In this document: positions 51,301 through 62,655 of the stretch, one piece after another
Layout: each line of letters opens with the position of its first letter
Numbering within the stretch: position 1 is the stretch's first letter
Assembly (NCBI RefSeq): GCF_048128805.1
Contig: NC_136004.1
Span: forward strand, 16,926,185 to 16,990,184
Direction of reading: 5' to 3'
DNA from: Centroberyx gerrardi
Lineage: Eukaryota > Chordata > Actinopteri > Beryciformes > Berycidae
DNA: 64,000 nucleotides
Translations under genes and position numbers: made by a program
Notes under the pieces: model-generated
Told to the model about the DNA's origin: nothing
Seen by the model: the letters and a program-made list of their open reading frames with translations, nothing else
Database searches by the model: none

Positions 51301-53607
51301 CTAATGAAGTATACTCCACTGAAGGATGTGTGCTGTGTTCATTAGATTAATAAAACAAACAATCTCAATAGAAATGTGTCACACTGTAAACATTCATTCT
51401 CACAGGGTTTTATCTTAGTTTTTTTTAGCAGAATGCATTTATTGGAAGAAAAATTGTATCTATAAAATGTTTTACAGAAATGAAACAGCCGAATTCTAAT
51501 CATAATATGAAGGGTTTCATGCAGAAACATCTATATCAATTTTGACCTTTAAATGTTACCTGATGTTCACTGCTAAAAATTGAATCAACACAAATAACTG
51601 CATCCTCTAATCTTCTACATTTTATGAAGAACAGAGCTCAAGATAGCTGATAACTTTGGCAATTTATTCAATAATATGTTTAACTTTCACACCCACAGTC
51701 ATTTTGTCAGAGTAGGTGTCATATTTTTCAGATGGTGAATATCTCATTTTGGATTGAAACCCTTCATTTAGTGTCACAGTTGCTCCACTACTGAGTGTGT
51801 TTATGATTAATCTGATGTAATAACTATACAGTATGTGAACGTATGTGAAAGCTAAACATGATTTTTAAATATACTTTAAACTGTAAATGATTTGTTTGTA
51901 CTGTTTGTAAACACTGGTGAAACATGGAACAATACTTATCCATAAGGAATCTGTGTATATACCCTAAAGTCACACATATTGAAAAACAACAGTATTTTCG
52001 CATTGATGAACATGTATTTTTGAAATGGTTTCTTTGAATATGTTTGTCAAATATGTTTGTCAAACCGTCAAAATACAGTTCCAAGGTTTTCACTGGACAG
52101 CAGGGCTCAGGTTCATTCATGATCTGTGTGTTCACTGACTTCTCAGTGTGTCATTTCCTCACGTCACTCTGCTCTACTAATTACATTAACCACAAACACC
52201 ACTAGTCATACTGGGAGTCTAAAATTTAATTTCTCCTTCTGCGTTGCTTGGCATTCATGTCCACCATGTAGTATTCACCACTCCCTGCTCTAATAGCACT
52301 GACTCATCCATATTATCTTGTTTATTCAACACATCTACAGTAAATCCCATTGTTCCTGTTGGAGTTTCTACAGCCTACTATGTATAGAGTCATCAGTGTG
52401 ACGGATACAGTATAAGCCTTAGATTTGAATGGGGGAGTGGACCCATGAATATTTATACAAAGGTTTCAGCCATTCATTCAGACCCTCTACCTCTATTTAT
52501 TTACCTATATTTATGCCATATATGCAACATTCACGCAATTCAATGCATCATACTGTGGCTGATGTTTTCGTAGATGCCTATGGCTGGGCATGAAGGCTCA
52601 GTTCTTACCGATAGCAGTTGTTTGTGAAAGGATTGTAGCTGGAGAGGGCCAGGAGAACGCCGAACCCAGGCCCCAGAGAGAAGAATATCTGAGCCGCAGC
52701 ATCTACCCACACCTGCAGAAGACAGAAAGACTCATTATACTATCTGGCCAGTGTCATTATTGCACATAATACCAGCCTCTGGCACTCTTTTGGTACATGT
52801 TTTGAGATATTCTGGGTTTTGAACTGAAAGGGAAGCATGATAGCATAAAAAAAACTCATTTCTTATACAAAAACACCAATTTCCTTCCAAGTCAAATCTA
52901 CAAAATCTGTTTCTTTCTTTTCAACGATTCAGCAACAATGCACAAATAAATAAGAGCATCGTCAATGTTTTATTTTATTATTGGTGTAGCTCATTGTGGT
53001 CTGTGCCCCCAGTAACATTTGTGGAGCTGGAAAGTGCTGTGATAGCCATATAGAAATCGAGCTGCCACACAGCTGTACACAGAGAGATCTGAAGAGGAGC
53101 GTGCGTTCGGCAGAAAAAAGAAGAGGGAGCATTGGATATCGGTGAGTGAGATAGAAAGGGAGGCCTTTGTTAATGGGGAAAAAATCTAAACCAATTATGC
53201 ATCTTATTATCCTGGTCTGTGGCTTATTTATGCATCTCATTTCATCTCATCCATATTCCCTGGAACCAAAGCACTCACACACGCTCAGCAAACAACTGCA
53301 CCGAGCAGAGCAGAAAGCTGCGGACGGTTTAATAGACCTCCAGAAACCTAATTCAACAGGACAATTCTCAATGAACCAAACGTATGAGACAACTTGGCCA
53401 TATTTTTCCTCCAAGAGACGGTTACATCCCGTCCTTGTGTGACGTAGACCGACTCTGTTCAACTCACACTGGTCTCGAGGAGCTTCCCCCACTGGGGTTT
53501 GAGGTAAAACACCACACCTCTCCAGGCGCCTGGTAGAGTGGCGCCACGGATCAGCAGGATGAACAGCACTACATAGGGCAAGGTGGCGGTCACCCACACT
53601 ACCTGGC

Positions 53608-53641
<34 letters not shown>

Positions 53642-56256
53642 TGAGGAAGAGAATAAGAGAGAGAGAGGGGGGATGGCAGGCGGGAGATCATAGCTTTGTG
53701 ATGAAAGTAAAGATGATATGAAATGCAATAATCCTCCTGGTTATGTGGGACGAAAACTATTATTATGGGTATAAAGCTTCGCTAGTGTGTTACCTTCCCG
53801 GAAGTTTTCACCCCCTTCCAGAGGCTGAAGTACACTATGGTGAAAATGAGAAAAAGGCAGAGCATCAGCTGCCAGCGAACGCCCCCGACGTTACGCAGCC
53901 CGGACGACTTGTGGATCTCAAGAACATTCCTCCTGTTGGGATAAAACACGTGAATCAGCAAGTTTTCATCACATAACAGAGTATTCCTCATACAAAACCA
54001 TTAGATTACAATCTCTCTAAAGTCATTTTTATGTGATTTTTTTTTTTTTTTTTTACTTACACTTACATGCACTTACGTGTAAAATTCCTCTGCCGGAGAC
54101 CTGGAGGAATTTGTCCAGGTGACGTTGTCCCTGCCAAAGTAGTTGGTGCAGTCGGGAGTGTTCCACACGTTGTCGCAGTTGGTCCAGGGCAAGATGCTGG
54201 AGAAAGAGGAGTAGAAGTAGAAGAGCGCCCAGGCGATGATGGTGTTGTAGTAGAAGGACACATACAGAGCGATGATGCAAATGGCATATCCTATACCTGA
54301 AAACAGGGCAGAAACACGGGTGAGGAGTAGAAAAGAGTAGAGTCATGTGAGTATCTGCAGTCTGTTGCTGTAACTGGAAAAAAAAACAGTGATCACATGG
54401 AATTACTGCTGAACAAGATCATAAGTGATTCTCATATTATGCTTGAACAGACTTTTTTCATTATGAAAATACAAACATGAACTTAATTTTAAACAAGTGG
54501 AAATAGTTAATCATGGTTGAACATATTATTCTTATAACACTATCTAAATTGCACTCTGTGAATTTAATAAAACGTGATTTAACATCATATTCGATTGATT
54601 TGAAGGCAAAGTATTGCAAAAGTAACTGAGGACATTCAGGTTAGTTAACCCTATTAATTATATTATTGGTACCAGTTCTAAGCAGGTTGGTAGTCTAATC
54701 CCCGACAGATTGCAATTTGAAAATTACCTTCTTGACGTTGATTAAGATACAATCACTGATAAATAATCCTAATAATTAATAATGATCAATTTGGGTTGTG
54801 GCCAGATTGACTGTCATCAAATACCAAAGTAACAATTTTATAATCAACTGAGGAGCGAAGATTCGGGCAGATTAGGGTTTGAGCAGCAAGGTGAGAGGCC
54901 TTACCTTTGAAGATGGGACAGATGTGTTTCCATATGGAAATGGCTCCAGTCCTGTGGAACTGTCCCAGTGCCAGCTCCATGTAGAAGAGCGGGACGCCAC
55001 CAAAGATGGCCATCAAAATGTAGGGAATAAGAAAAGCCCCTGCACAGAGATGCATGGGGGTACAGATTACGTCATCAAGGTCAAACAAAGGGCTTTTTCA
55101 ATAAGGTCATGCAGACTTGGTAGCACTGTCACATGCAAAATGACTGTTACACTGAGGAAACTCATGCTAAGGGTAAAGACTTTTACACTTTTGGCTTGGT
55201 TGGAATTTGAATCACAAGACTAAATCAAACTTTCTCACTGTCTTCCTTTTCAGATCATCTTATTATGCTGCTCTGCATGTTTACATTATGTAATATGTTT
55301 CAGATCACAACTCTGGTAGGGGCTTTACAAGAATCAAAATTGTATTTATTTAGCCATGAATATGGTTAAGACATAAGCTTTTATGACATAAAGGCTCTGT
55401 AAAAATCCCAAACAAATTTAAGAGGTAGGCTATTTTTGGACATGCTTTTTTAAGACTTTTTTTCCCTGACAAAAATCTGAAAAGAAAATCTGTATTATGT
55501 GAAAGAAGTGACGAAAACACAGCTAGGGCCAATTCTAAACACAATATTTTAAGTAATTTAATCATTTGTGTGTGAAATACAAATGAATAGGTTTTCATTA
55601 AGTATGGGAACATTTATTTCTACCTTGGCTGGATAGGCAATTGTGACACTTCTGTACGGTGTATACCAATAGAAAATGACCAAATAATACACAAAATAGA
55701 TGCGTATCGTATACAAAGTATAAAAACTTTTTAGTGGCTCTCGGTGTTTGGGCTTGAGAGGCGCAGTTCAGCACCATGGACAGTTTCCACTGCCAGATGC
55801 GTAGCTTGTGCCTACTTTCTGATTTAGTAATAAAGATCATTTAAAGCACAAATTATAGATTTCATTGGCTAAGTTACATAGCCTATATTTGAAGGTCTAT
55901 TACAATATCCCAATTTGTATGCCTAGCAGGCCTACATTTAATAAGAGCTTGTGTCTAAGCAGTTTTATAAATTACAACTCATTAAAGGTAGGCTAAGTTA
56001 AATGGCCTGATTCAATATTTCCAAAACTCTTACCGCCACCGTTTTGATAACATATGTACGGAAACCTCCAAACGTTTCCCAGGTCCACCGCAAAGCCAAT
56101 GACAGATAAGAGAAAATCCATCTTTTTGCTCCATTTGTCTCTGGAGTCCGTCTGTGTGATGACCGGCACCGGGACAGCGTTGGTGTTGTAGCCGGGGTTC
56201 GGGGAGCCGTGGGCGGTCAGACTCCCCGCCATGACCGCTGAGTCCTGTCGGGGCAT
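48336..56256 (-). CDS. slc6a4: Sodium-dependent serotonin transporter, 13 coding exons
   Basis: SERT clears serotonin using the Na+ and Cl- gradients; it is a 12-helix plasma-membrane protein of the SLC6 family. Minus-strand exons: 56034-56256, 54905-55039, 54077-54296, 53794-53932, 53468-53602, 52609-52712, 50819-50946, 50602-50714, 50022-50153, 49675-49774, 49418-49518, 48568-48735, 48336-48416. All are in phase; the sum is 1779 nt or 592 aa (human 630; the difference is mostly a shorter N-terminus). Hallmarks are [15 protein letters not shown] in helix 1 with the amine-binding Asp at residue 58, [40 protein letters not shown], and LGLDSTFGGLEA in helix 8. The extracellular loop 2 cysteine pair is kept. 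Residues aligned with human Tyr95 and Ile172 are Phe55 and Val132. A noncoding first exon is likely, since an acceptor (gactgacttttcag) lies just before the ATG. The divergence suggests the teleost b paralog, but this was not tested. Confidence 0.95.
53608..53638. repeat. (GA)n microsatellite at an slc6a4 splice acceptor
   Basis: A GA tract in the plus strand (TC in the transcript) that ends within about 10 bp of the acceptor of slc6a4 exon 5 (exon starts at 53602). On the transcribed strand it provides the polypyrimidine tract of that acceptor. Confidence 0.9.
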
Positions 56257-56299
56257 GGCTGGACTCTGAAAAGTCAGTCAAAGTAGCAGCTTCACAGGG

Positions 56300-58124
56300 A
56301 GAGGAGGTTTCTCCTATAACGATGACAGGTCCGAGTGGGAGGAGTTGGGGAAGGAGGCACCGGCTCGATGCAGCTGACACTTGGGGATTGTACCTGTTCG
56401 TGGAGGCTTCAGAGAGACATCAGTGCGTCCTCTTCTGAGGCTCGTTTTGCAGTGACTGGTTTTCAACTAAAAAGCTCAACTGGTTTACAGATGCCCCAAA
56501 TCGATGATGTTATGGCTGCTCAATAATAGAGACCACTTTCTAGTACTCAAGTGGTTTTTGTAGCGTATTGAATGCATTTAGGCTACCTCAGGACAAAGCC
56601 TATAGGCTATATCTGGTTTAGATTGACATATTTTGCAGATTATTAAAGGTGGTTTATTCTTCTTACATTTGTTTGTAAATTTATTAAAATTGTATGCTTG
56701 TGGCAAAATGATTTCCCCCTGGGGATTAGGCTACTGAAATATAATTTCATTCACATTTAGGCAACAGGTTATCCAGCAAATGAAATATAAGCAAGTAAAT
56801 GTTGAACTTAAACAGTGCTTGACCTGTATGAAGATTCAATACTTCTATCTCAGCACTGTAACTGATTATCATCCTTCAATGACAATGAATATGCATATGA
56901 ATTGCTCAAAGCTTTCACAGTCCTTCGGTTTGCTGAAACCAACCATTAAATCACATTGATACTTGACACAGTTATGACATTTACCAGATTTATTTGATTT
57001 TGACTAAGGTTTGAATATGATTGTTATTCAGTTTAAAGTCTTTTTCAATAGGAAATCATTTTCCAAGATCTTTTCAAGATAACATTTAGTGACAGTATTA
57101 CAAAACATCTGAAGAATGGTTATTTGGATAATATAATTTTTCTGCTTAAGATATTCATATAAATGGTGTGGCCCTAGATTCAATAAGAGAAGCCATTATC
57201 ACCTGAGTAGCTGCACAAATTAGATTTTTTGAAAAACAGCTTCTACATGCTACCTAGCTTCTAAATGTTAGACTGGCCTCTAACACTCTTATTTTCAGGG
57301 ACTATCTGAAGTTTTCCATGACATTTTATAGAATTTCTCATTTTACATTTATATTTTTCATGACTGGAAAACTAGTCATCATATTTCCAGGTATCCAGGA
57401 TGTGTTATGATGCTGATCAACCCAACATGCAGGCAGTTCATTTGAACTTTCAAAAGTTTGACAGCTATAAATAGCATCTTGAGCCATCTTGACTTCCTGA
57501 TCCTATGTTAATATAGTTTGGTGAAGACATTGAATAGAATCTCTGTGGCATAACTGCACTCATTAGGAAAACTTAATAAAATGACTTTGTAATCAAATCC
57601 ACCGCTTTTAGCACTGACCAGTTTAAAAAGGCTGCTAACTAGATATTCAGAGAGCAGCAGTCACGCAGGTCAATGAGTGGAGAGTGCATCAAATGAAGTT
57701 AGTTTGGGAAATGGATATGACAATGAGATAGGGCATGAGATATCCAGCGCCATCATGAAATTGTCACTTAAAAGCCGAATGGCAGCCAAACTGTCTGGCC
57801 TTTCTGCAGCATCGTCACGACCTGCAGGCTGGCTCAGGCTACTGAAGGTGGAAAACTGTGAAAAGCAGCTCCTTTGCTTCATATCTATTACTTCAATAAA
57901 TTTCACTTTTTGGTAGCATTGAAACAGTGAGAAGACCTTCCACTTTTCTTCATTTGATTGCTGTGTTTGTCTGCATGTGAACTCTGACACATCAGCACTT
58001 TATAGAGGTAGAGCACTTTAGGATATGGCAATACAACTGTTTTTATTATGTTTTAGGACTTTTTATTGTTTTTTTTAAAAAATTCTCCATTGTTTTCCAT
58101 TGTATTTTATGTATTTTATGTTTT
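56300..58124. other. slc6a4 upstream region, no gene seen
   Basis: AT-rich sequence upstream of the transporter start. It should hold its promoter and noncoding first exon, but I cannot place either. Short open frames here lack recognisable domains. Confidence 0.45.
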
Positions 58125-58402
58125 GGTAACACTTTACAATAAGGGTACATTAATTAAGGGTTAGTTAATGCTTAATAAGGGTTAGTTAATGCTTAATAAA
58201 CATTAACTAACCCTTAATTAACAGTTAACTAATGTGTCTGGTAATAATTTACGAATGGTGTTCATGTTAACTAAGGTATTAATTTATACATTATTTAATA
58301 GTTTATAAAGATGACTATTAAATAATGTATAAATTAATACCTTAGTGCTTATTAAGCATTAACTAACCCTTAATTAATGTACCCTTATTGTAAAGTGTTA
58401 CC
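58125..58402. mobile_element. MITE with long inverted repeats and 8-bp target duplication
   Basis: The element begins GGTAACACTTTACAATAAGG and ends with its inverse, with outer inverted repeats of about 55 bp. A second palindrome lies inside (around 58275-58345, built on ttaatttatacattatttaa). Perfect tatgtttt duplications flank it (58117-58124 and 58403-58410), consistent with hAT-type insertion. This family is common in fish introns. No coding capacity. Confidence 0.92.
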
Positions 58403-58464
58403 TATGTTTTTTATGTGTATGGTCCATCATCTTAAGAGTTGCACTGAGGCAAATTCCTATCAAC

Positions 58465-58506
58465 TTTGTTGACAAGGCAATAAATTATTGAATCTTGAAT
58501 CTTGAA
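58465..58506 (+). repeat. Retrotransposon 3' tail with TTGAATC repeats
   Basis: The text gttgacaaggcaataaatta followed by ttgaatcttgaatcttga has the AATAAA-plus-short-repeat ending of fish L2/CR1-like elements. The rest of the element is not recognisable. Confidence 0.6.
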
Positions 58507-58582
58507 ACAAGAAGTTGTTGAATACCAGTTCTATTTGAAGGTCTCCTCACAAACCCAGTGTCAGAACCATAGATAGATACAG

Positions 58583-58583
<1 letters not shown>

Positions 58584-58655
<72 letters not shown>
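58584..58655. repeat. (GATA)n microsatellite
   Basis: Uninterrupted GATA/TAGA tract of about 18 units; intergenic between slc6a4 and sgsm1. Confidence 0.97.
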
Positions 58656-59632
58656 GACTTGAAGAGGTTTTTTTTCAGTTCAGATCTCATCAGATTCAAG
58701 CTTCCTTCTCACTGCCGGAGCTGGGACAGAGAAGGGTAAACAATCAGCCAGTGGTTGCTCAGCCAAGGGCCGGGGCCCCCGAGGGTCGAAGCATGGCAGC
58801 AAACTATACAGCACTGGCCTTCTGTAACACACAATCCTGTCAATGTGCATTGGCACACATGGGCAGAAGAACATCAGACTGACAGGACCTTCAATCACAT
58901 GCCCTGCTGCCTATTAGAGCATGTCGACTCTAATCACACATGGACATGTGCATGTTGGCCCTGCCCAGGGATTTTGCTGACAGTCTCCACACCCACAGTC
59001 AAACAGATATGGATATGACACAGCATTGTTATTTCTAATCTTGTTGTTGATTTGATTTGGTTTTGTTTGCAACTGTTGTCATTCATTGTCAATATGAGAA
59101 TTATCAATATTCTTCCATCTTTCTGTCGTCCTTGTTTGTTGCCCCTCTTTTATATCGCTCTATTGTCTCCTGAGAATAAATGTAAATAAATGTTCCTTTC
59201 CTCTTCAGTAGAGCCTCTGTTATTCATGATGTTCTCATGTGCCTCATTGTGATTCAAACGAATGACCAGCGTCTTATTTCCCTGAGTGGGGATTTTCTGG
59301 TCCTGGTTACCTTGGGCTCACAGTGAATTAGAGGCAGGTGAGAGCATCACTTGACATAGCCACGGCTATGTGTGCAGATTATTGATTTGACCCTTGGCAA
59401 ATAAACGCTGCTGTGCGTTGTTCCTTGTGCTGCGCCGAGCATCGAGCTGACATAATGACACATTCTGTAGGTTTCCCTTTGACAAGTAAGTCAAGGCAAG
59501 CTGGTGCGATGTGTACTCAGGCAGAAGTCCTGGCATGGCATTTAACAAGGCCGACTATTACGTTATCTAAAGCCACAGCAAGGTGTGAGTCATGCCAGGA
59601 AGGGAATCCCAGGTTGAAGAGGATGTTTGTGA

Positions 59633-59635
<3 letters not shown>

Positions 59636-59684
<49 letters not shown>
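59636..59684. repeat. (GA)n microsatellite
   Basis: GA tract of about 24 units. Open frames across it are repeat artefacts. Confidence 0.97.
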
Positions 59685-59688
<4 letters not shown>

Positions 59689-59689
59689 A

Positions 59690-61739
59690 CACAGCTACCA
59701 TGAAGAGGGCTTTCTCTATTCCACATAAGAATAGAAGAATAGAAGAGGTGAGCTTGAGAAACAGTACTGAGTGGCAGTGACTCAGACATGGACACATTGA
59801 GTGCAACTCTTCATTTCCAGTTGCTTCTGCAGAAATTAGAATATCCCAGAAGCTGAGTTATTTAAAATTTCAAGTGCCCGTGTATTGCAGTAAATCAGTG
59901 CAGTAGAATGGCACAGATCATCAGAAGAGAAATGGAAGATTAGAGTGTGATTATAGGACTCATGTATCCAACCTGACGTGCACATCTTGAGAGGTGCAGC
60001 CGGGGATTTAGTGGATGACGGTGTTGAAACCAAGAAGGGAGCTTGAGGGCGCCTGGCACTGCTCCTCTCATCCTTCTTCCACTACTGTCATCCTGTGTTA
60101 CCAGTCCATCCTTTCACCACCTGATCTACCTGACAGCTCTGTCCTGCAGGCAGGACTGCAGTCATGGCCTGGGGAACCTGCACACTCCAATGGGCTGAAG
60201 CCTACCTACTCCTTGTTTTCATATTTTGACCCAGAAAATGGTTTGGTTTTAAAGTGTCGTCACTGATAGACCAATAAGTGTGCACAATACTATGAGATGG
60301 CAAGACAAATGTATTTTTTTATTTAAATAAAAACAGTAAATTCCTAATCCATATGTGCCTGAAAGTAGATTTGTTCCTCAATGTTGCCTATTTTGGGAGT
60401 CTTGAGCACCATAAATGACACTGTCGCCATCTTCTGGACAATATGAGAACTAGTTCTTAGTTGTTTGTGAAAATTATTGAAGCGAATTGGAGGAATTAAT
60501 AGACCCTTGTATAATAAAAAGTTAAAATGGCTTTATAGAATAAGTTATTTGGCACATGTATACATTTTACTTAAACAAATGTATTGAAGTAAATCTTTCA
60601 AATGACTGTACGTATCAAAATAAATGTGTTTGTTCAATATTTTAATGTATGGAAGCAGTTTACCTAGGTCTCCTATAAGTTAAACAGAGGGGGTTGGTGC
60701 TCTTGTTATGCTCACTTTCATTGCTTGCCCTGAAACTTGACCTATATGTCCTATGTTTTGAAAACAAAGTGTTTTTCTTCAATGCGACTAGCAATAGCAA
60801 GTGTTCAATAAATGGCCTGGAGGGTCGTATTTGAAGCAGTGGAGTAAAGTGCATCCAAACTGTAGTAAAGTACAGTACTTAAATACCCCAATGGATGTGA
60901 ATCTTCATAAATTTGGCCTTGGATTACAGGCATCAAGAGCCTGATAAAATGGTTGATTGTCATAACAGGAGACAGATTATGCAGACAAAAAGCAACGCAA
61001 TGCATGAATAGACGATGCTACTGAATGATTTGACCAAATCACACAAATCCCATTCATGCGACGTTAATTCTGGACTCAACCTGCTGTAACTGCAGTCGAC
61101 AGGATTATCTATAAATCCATGTGGTTTGCAGGTATCTGCATCATGAGATTTTGCCGGCCGAACAGTTTGTTCATATCTTGACCACAAGATGGCATGAAGA
61201 TTAAACGTTTGTTTGATTGGGGAACTGTAGTAACAGGGAGGAAACAGGGAGAACCTGTTTATGTTATGTGGTTTGTTTCGTAGTGTAATTTATCCAGGAT
61301 ATCATTTAACCTTCTCTCAACACTAGTCTTAATCAAACAAACTGATTAGGATATGTAAGGCCTTGAGCCAAATTGTGTAATAATAAAATAAATAATATAT
61401 AATAAATAATGTTTAATTTCAAGTTAATCGCAGTCAGTTCTATATTTTTCATGTATATATCATGGTGAGTTAGCTGGTGAAATAGCCTAATAATAATAGC
61501 ATAAGGCTTGTCGTGCTTTGAATATTAAGCTATCCTATTATTGCCTGGGCTTTTCCAGTGGCCAGGCAGTAACCACACTACGGGGAAGTGGCTTCCCCCG
61601 TTTTGCGTGTCGCTTTAAGAGGCGTGTGTGAGGAGGAGGGGGAGGAGGAGGAGGAGGAGCGGTGAGCCACATCGCTCTGTACAACCAGCAGCATTCAGCT
61701 GATGGGAGGGGTAGAGCTGGCAGACAGGAGACTGAATCC
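59690..61739. other. sgsm1 upstream region, no gene seen
   Basis: No coding exon is recognisable. The last 130 bp (about 61610-61739) is GC-rich, with a GGA-rich stretch (61628-61660), and is probably sgsm1 promoter or 5' UTR. Confidence 0.45.
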
Positions 61740-61931
61740 ATGGCAACAACAATGGCAGGTGGGTGAAAAAAAATCAGATAATGAAAATATCTTAATCCAA
61801 TTTTCATTACATTTGTGGATGTGATGCATGGTAAGTTCCTGTAATGTGTAAAATGCTCAGTATGGGACTGTTTCTGCTGTGTTTTAGAAGCCGAGACGCG
61901 TCAGAGACTGCTGCGCACCGTCAAGAAGGAG
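61740..61931 (+). CDS. sgsm1: Small G-protein signalling modulator 1, first two coding exons (partial)
   Basis: SGSM1 is a RUN- and TBC-domain protein that binds Rab and Rap GTPases, mainly in brain. Exon 1 (61740-61758) and exon 2 (61888-61931) join in phase across a GT-AG intron. They encode MATTMAEAETRQRLLRTVKK plus a final Glu. The block AEAETRQRLLRTVKKE is the start of human SGSM1, as I recall it. SGSM2 differs at these positions. The next conserved residues (VKQIMEEAV) are not found before the window ends, so intron 2 is more than 2 kb and the gene continues off the right edge. Only 21 residues are available, but the match is distinctive. Confidence 0.82.
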
Positions 61932-62465
61932 GTGGGTGTTTTCAGCTCAGCAATTACCGAATCGGAAAAACAAACATATTGGTTTGCCAGTGCATAAAGA
62001 TTTATAGTTTCCCCCCTGCATACAAGGAGACCTTTCGCTCTCAGATGATTCCCGTGTTTTTGTCACATTGACTTGTCGGATAGTTCAGTGACTGTGTCCA
62101 CGCTGCATGTTAAGTGTGCTTTCTTTTCCTCATGATGACACTGAGAACAGATGGGGTTTGATGCCCCTGGGTATCAGAACCTCTTTTTGGGGTTAGACAA
62201 CTTTTAGCCTAAATCGTCTTTATTGTGATACTAATAGTAGTCAATCAATTGCAATTAAGTGTGTTTGCAAAAAAAAAAAAAAAATCCATTATCTCATATT
62301 CAGGGGCAACTGTTTGAATGAAATATAGGGCTCCTCGTATAGGAGTTGGTATTGGTGGGGTGGAGAGCTCAGTATGCTGGAAACAGATTGTCTGTAGCCA
62401 GGCTCTCCTCTTCAAACCATCAGCCTTCTGCCAAACCATTTGGTGGTTTCGGAAGAACAGATAAT

Positions 62466-62469
62466 GTGT

Positions 62470-62519
<50 letters not shown>
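62466..62519. repeat. (GT)n microsatellite
   Basis: GT tract of about 26 units in sgsm1 intron 2. Confidence 0.95.
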
Positions 62520-62522
<3 letters not shown>

Positions 62523-62609
62523 ACCCACATCAACCTCACATAAAGCAGTTGGCAAATATGTGAGCAGTTATGGTATAGCTGGTTTCTAATACTGTAGTGC
62601 CGCTCACCA

Positions 62610-62655
62610 GAAGATAAGATAAGATAGCACTTTATTAATCTCCTTGGGGAAATAG
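62610..62655 (-). repeat. Retrotransposon 3' end in minus orientation
   Basis: Read on the minus strand, tatttccccaaggagattaa then taaagtgc and ttatc repeats match the fish RTE/L2-like ending CCCCTTGGGGATTAATAAAGT plus short tandem units. Only the terminal 40-50 bp is clear. Confidence 0.6.

Noticed and set aside
61538-61807. Minus-strand 89-aa frame with a proline run
   Set aside because: It is the reverse of the GGA-rich sgsm1 5' region and overlaps the sgsm1 start exon.
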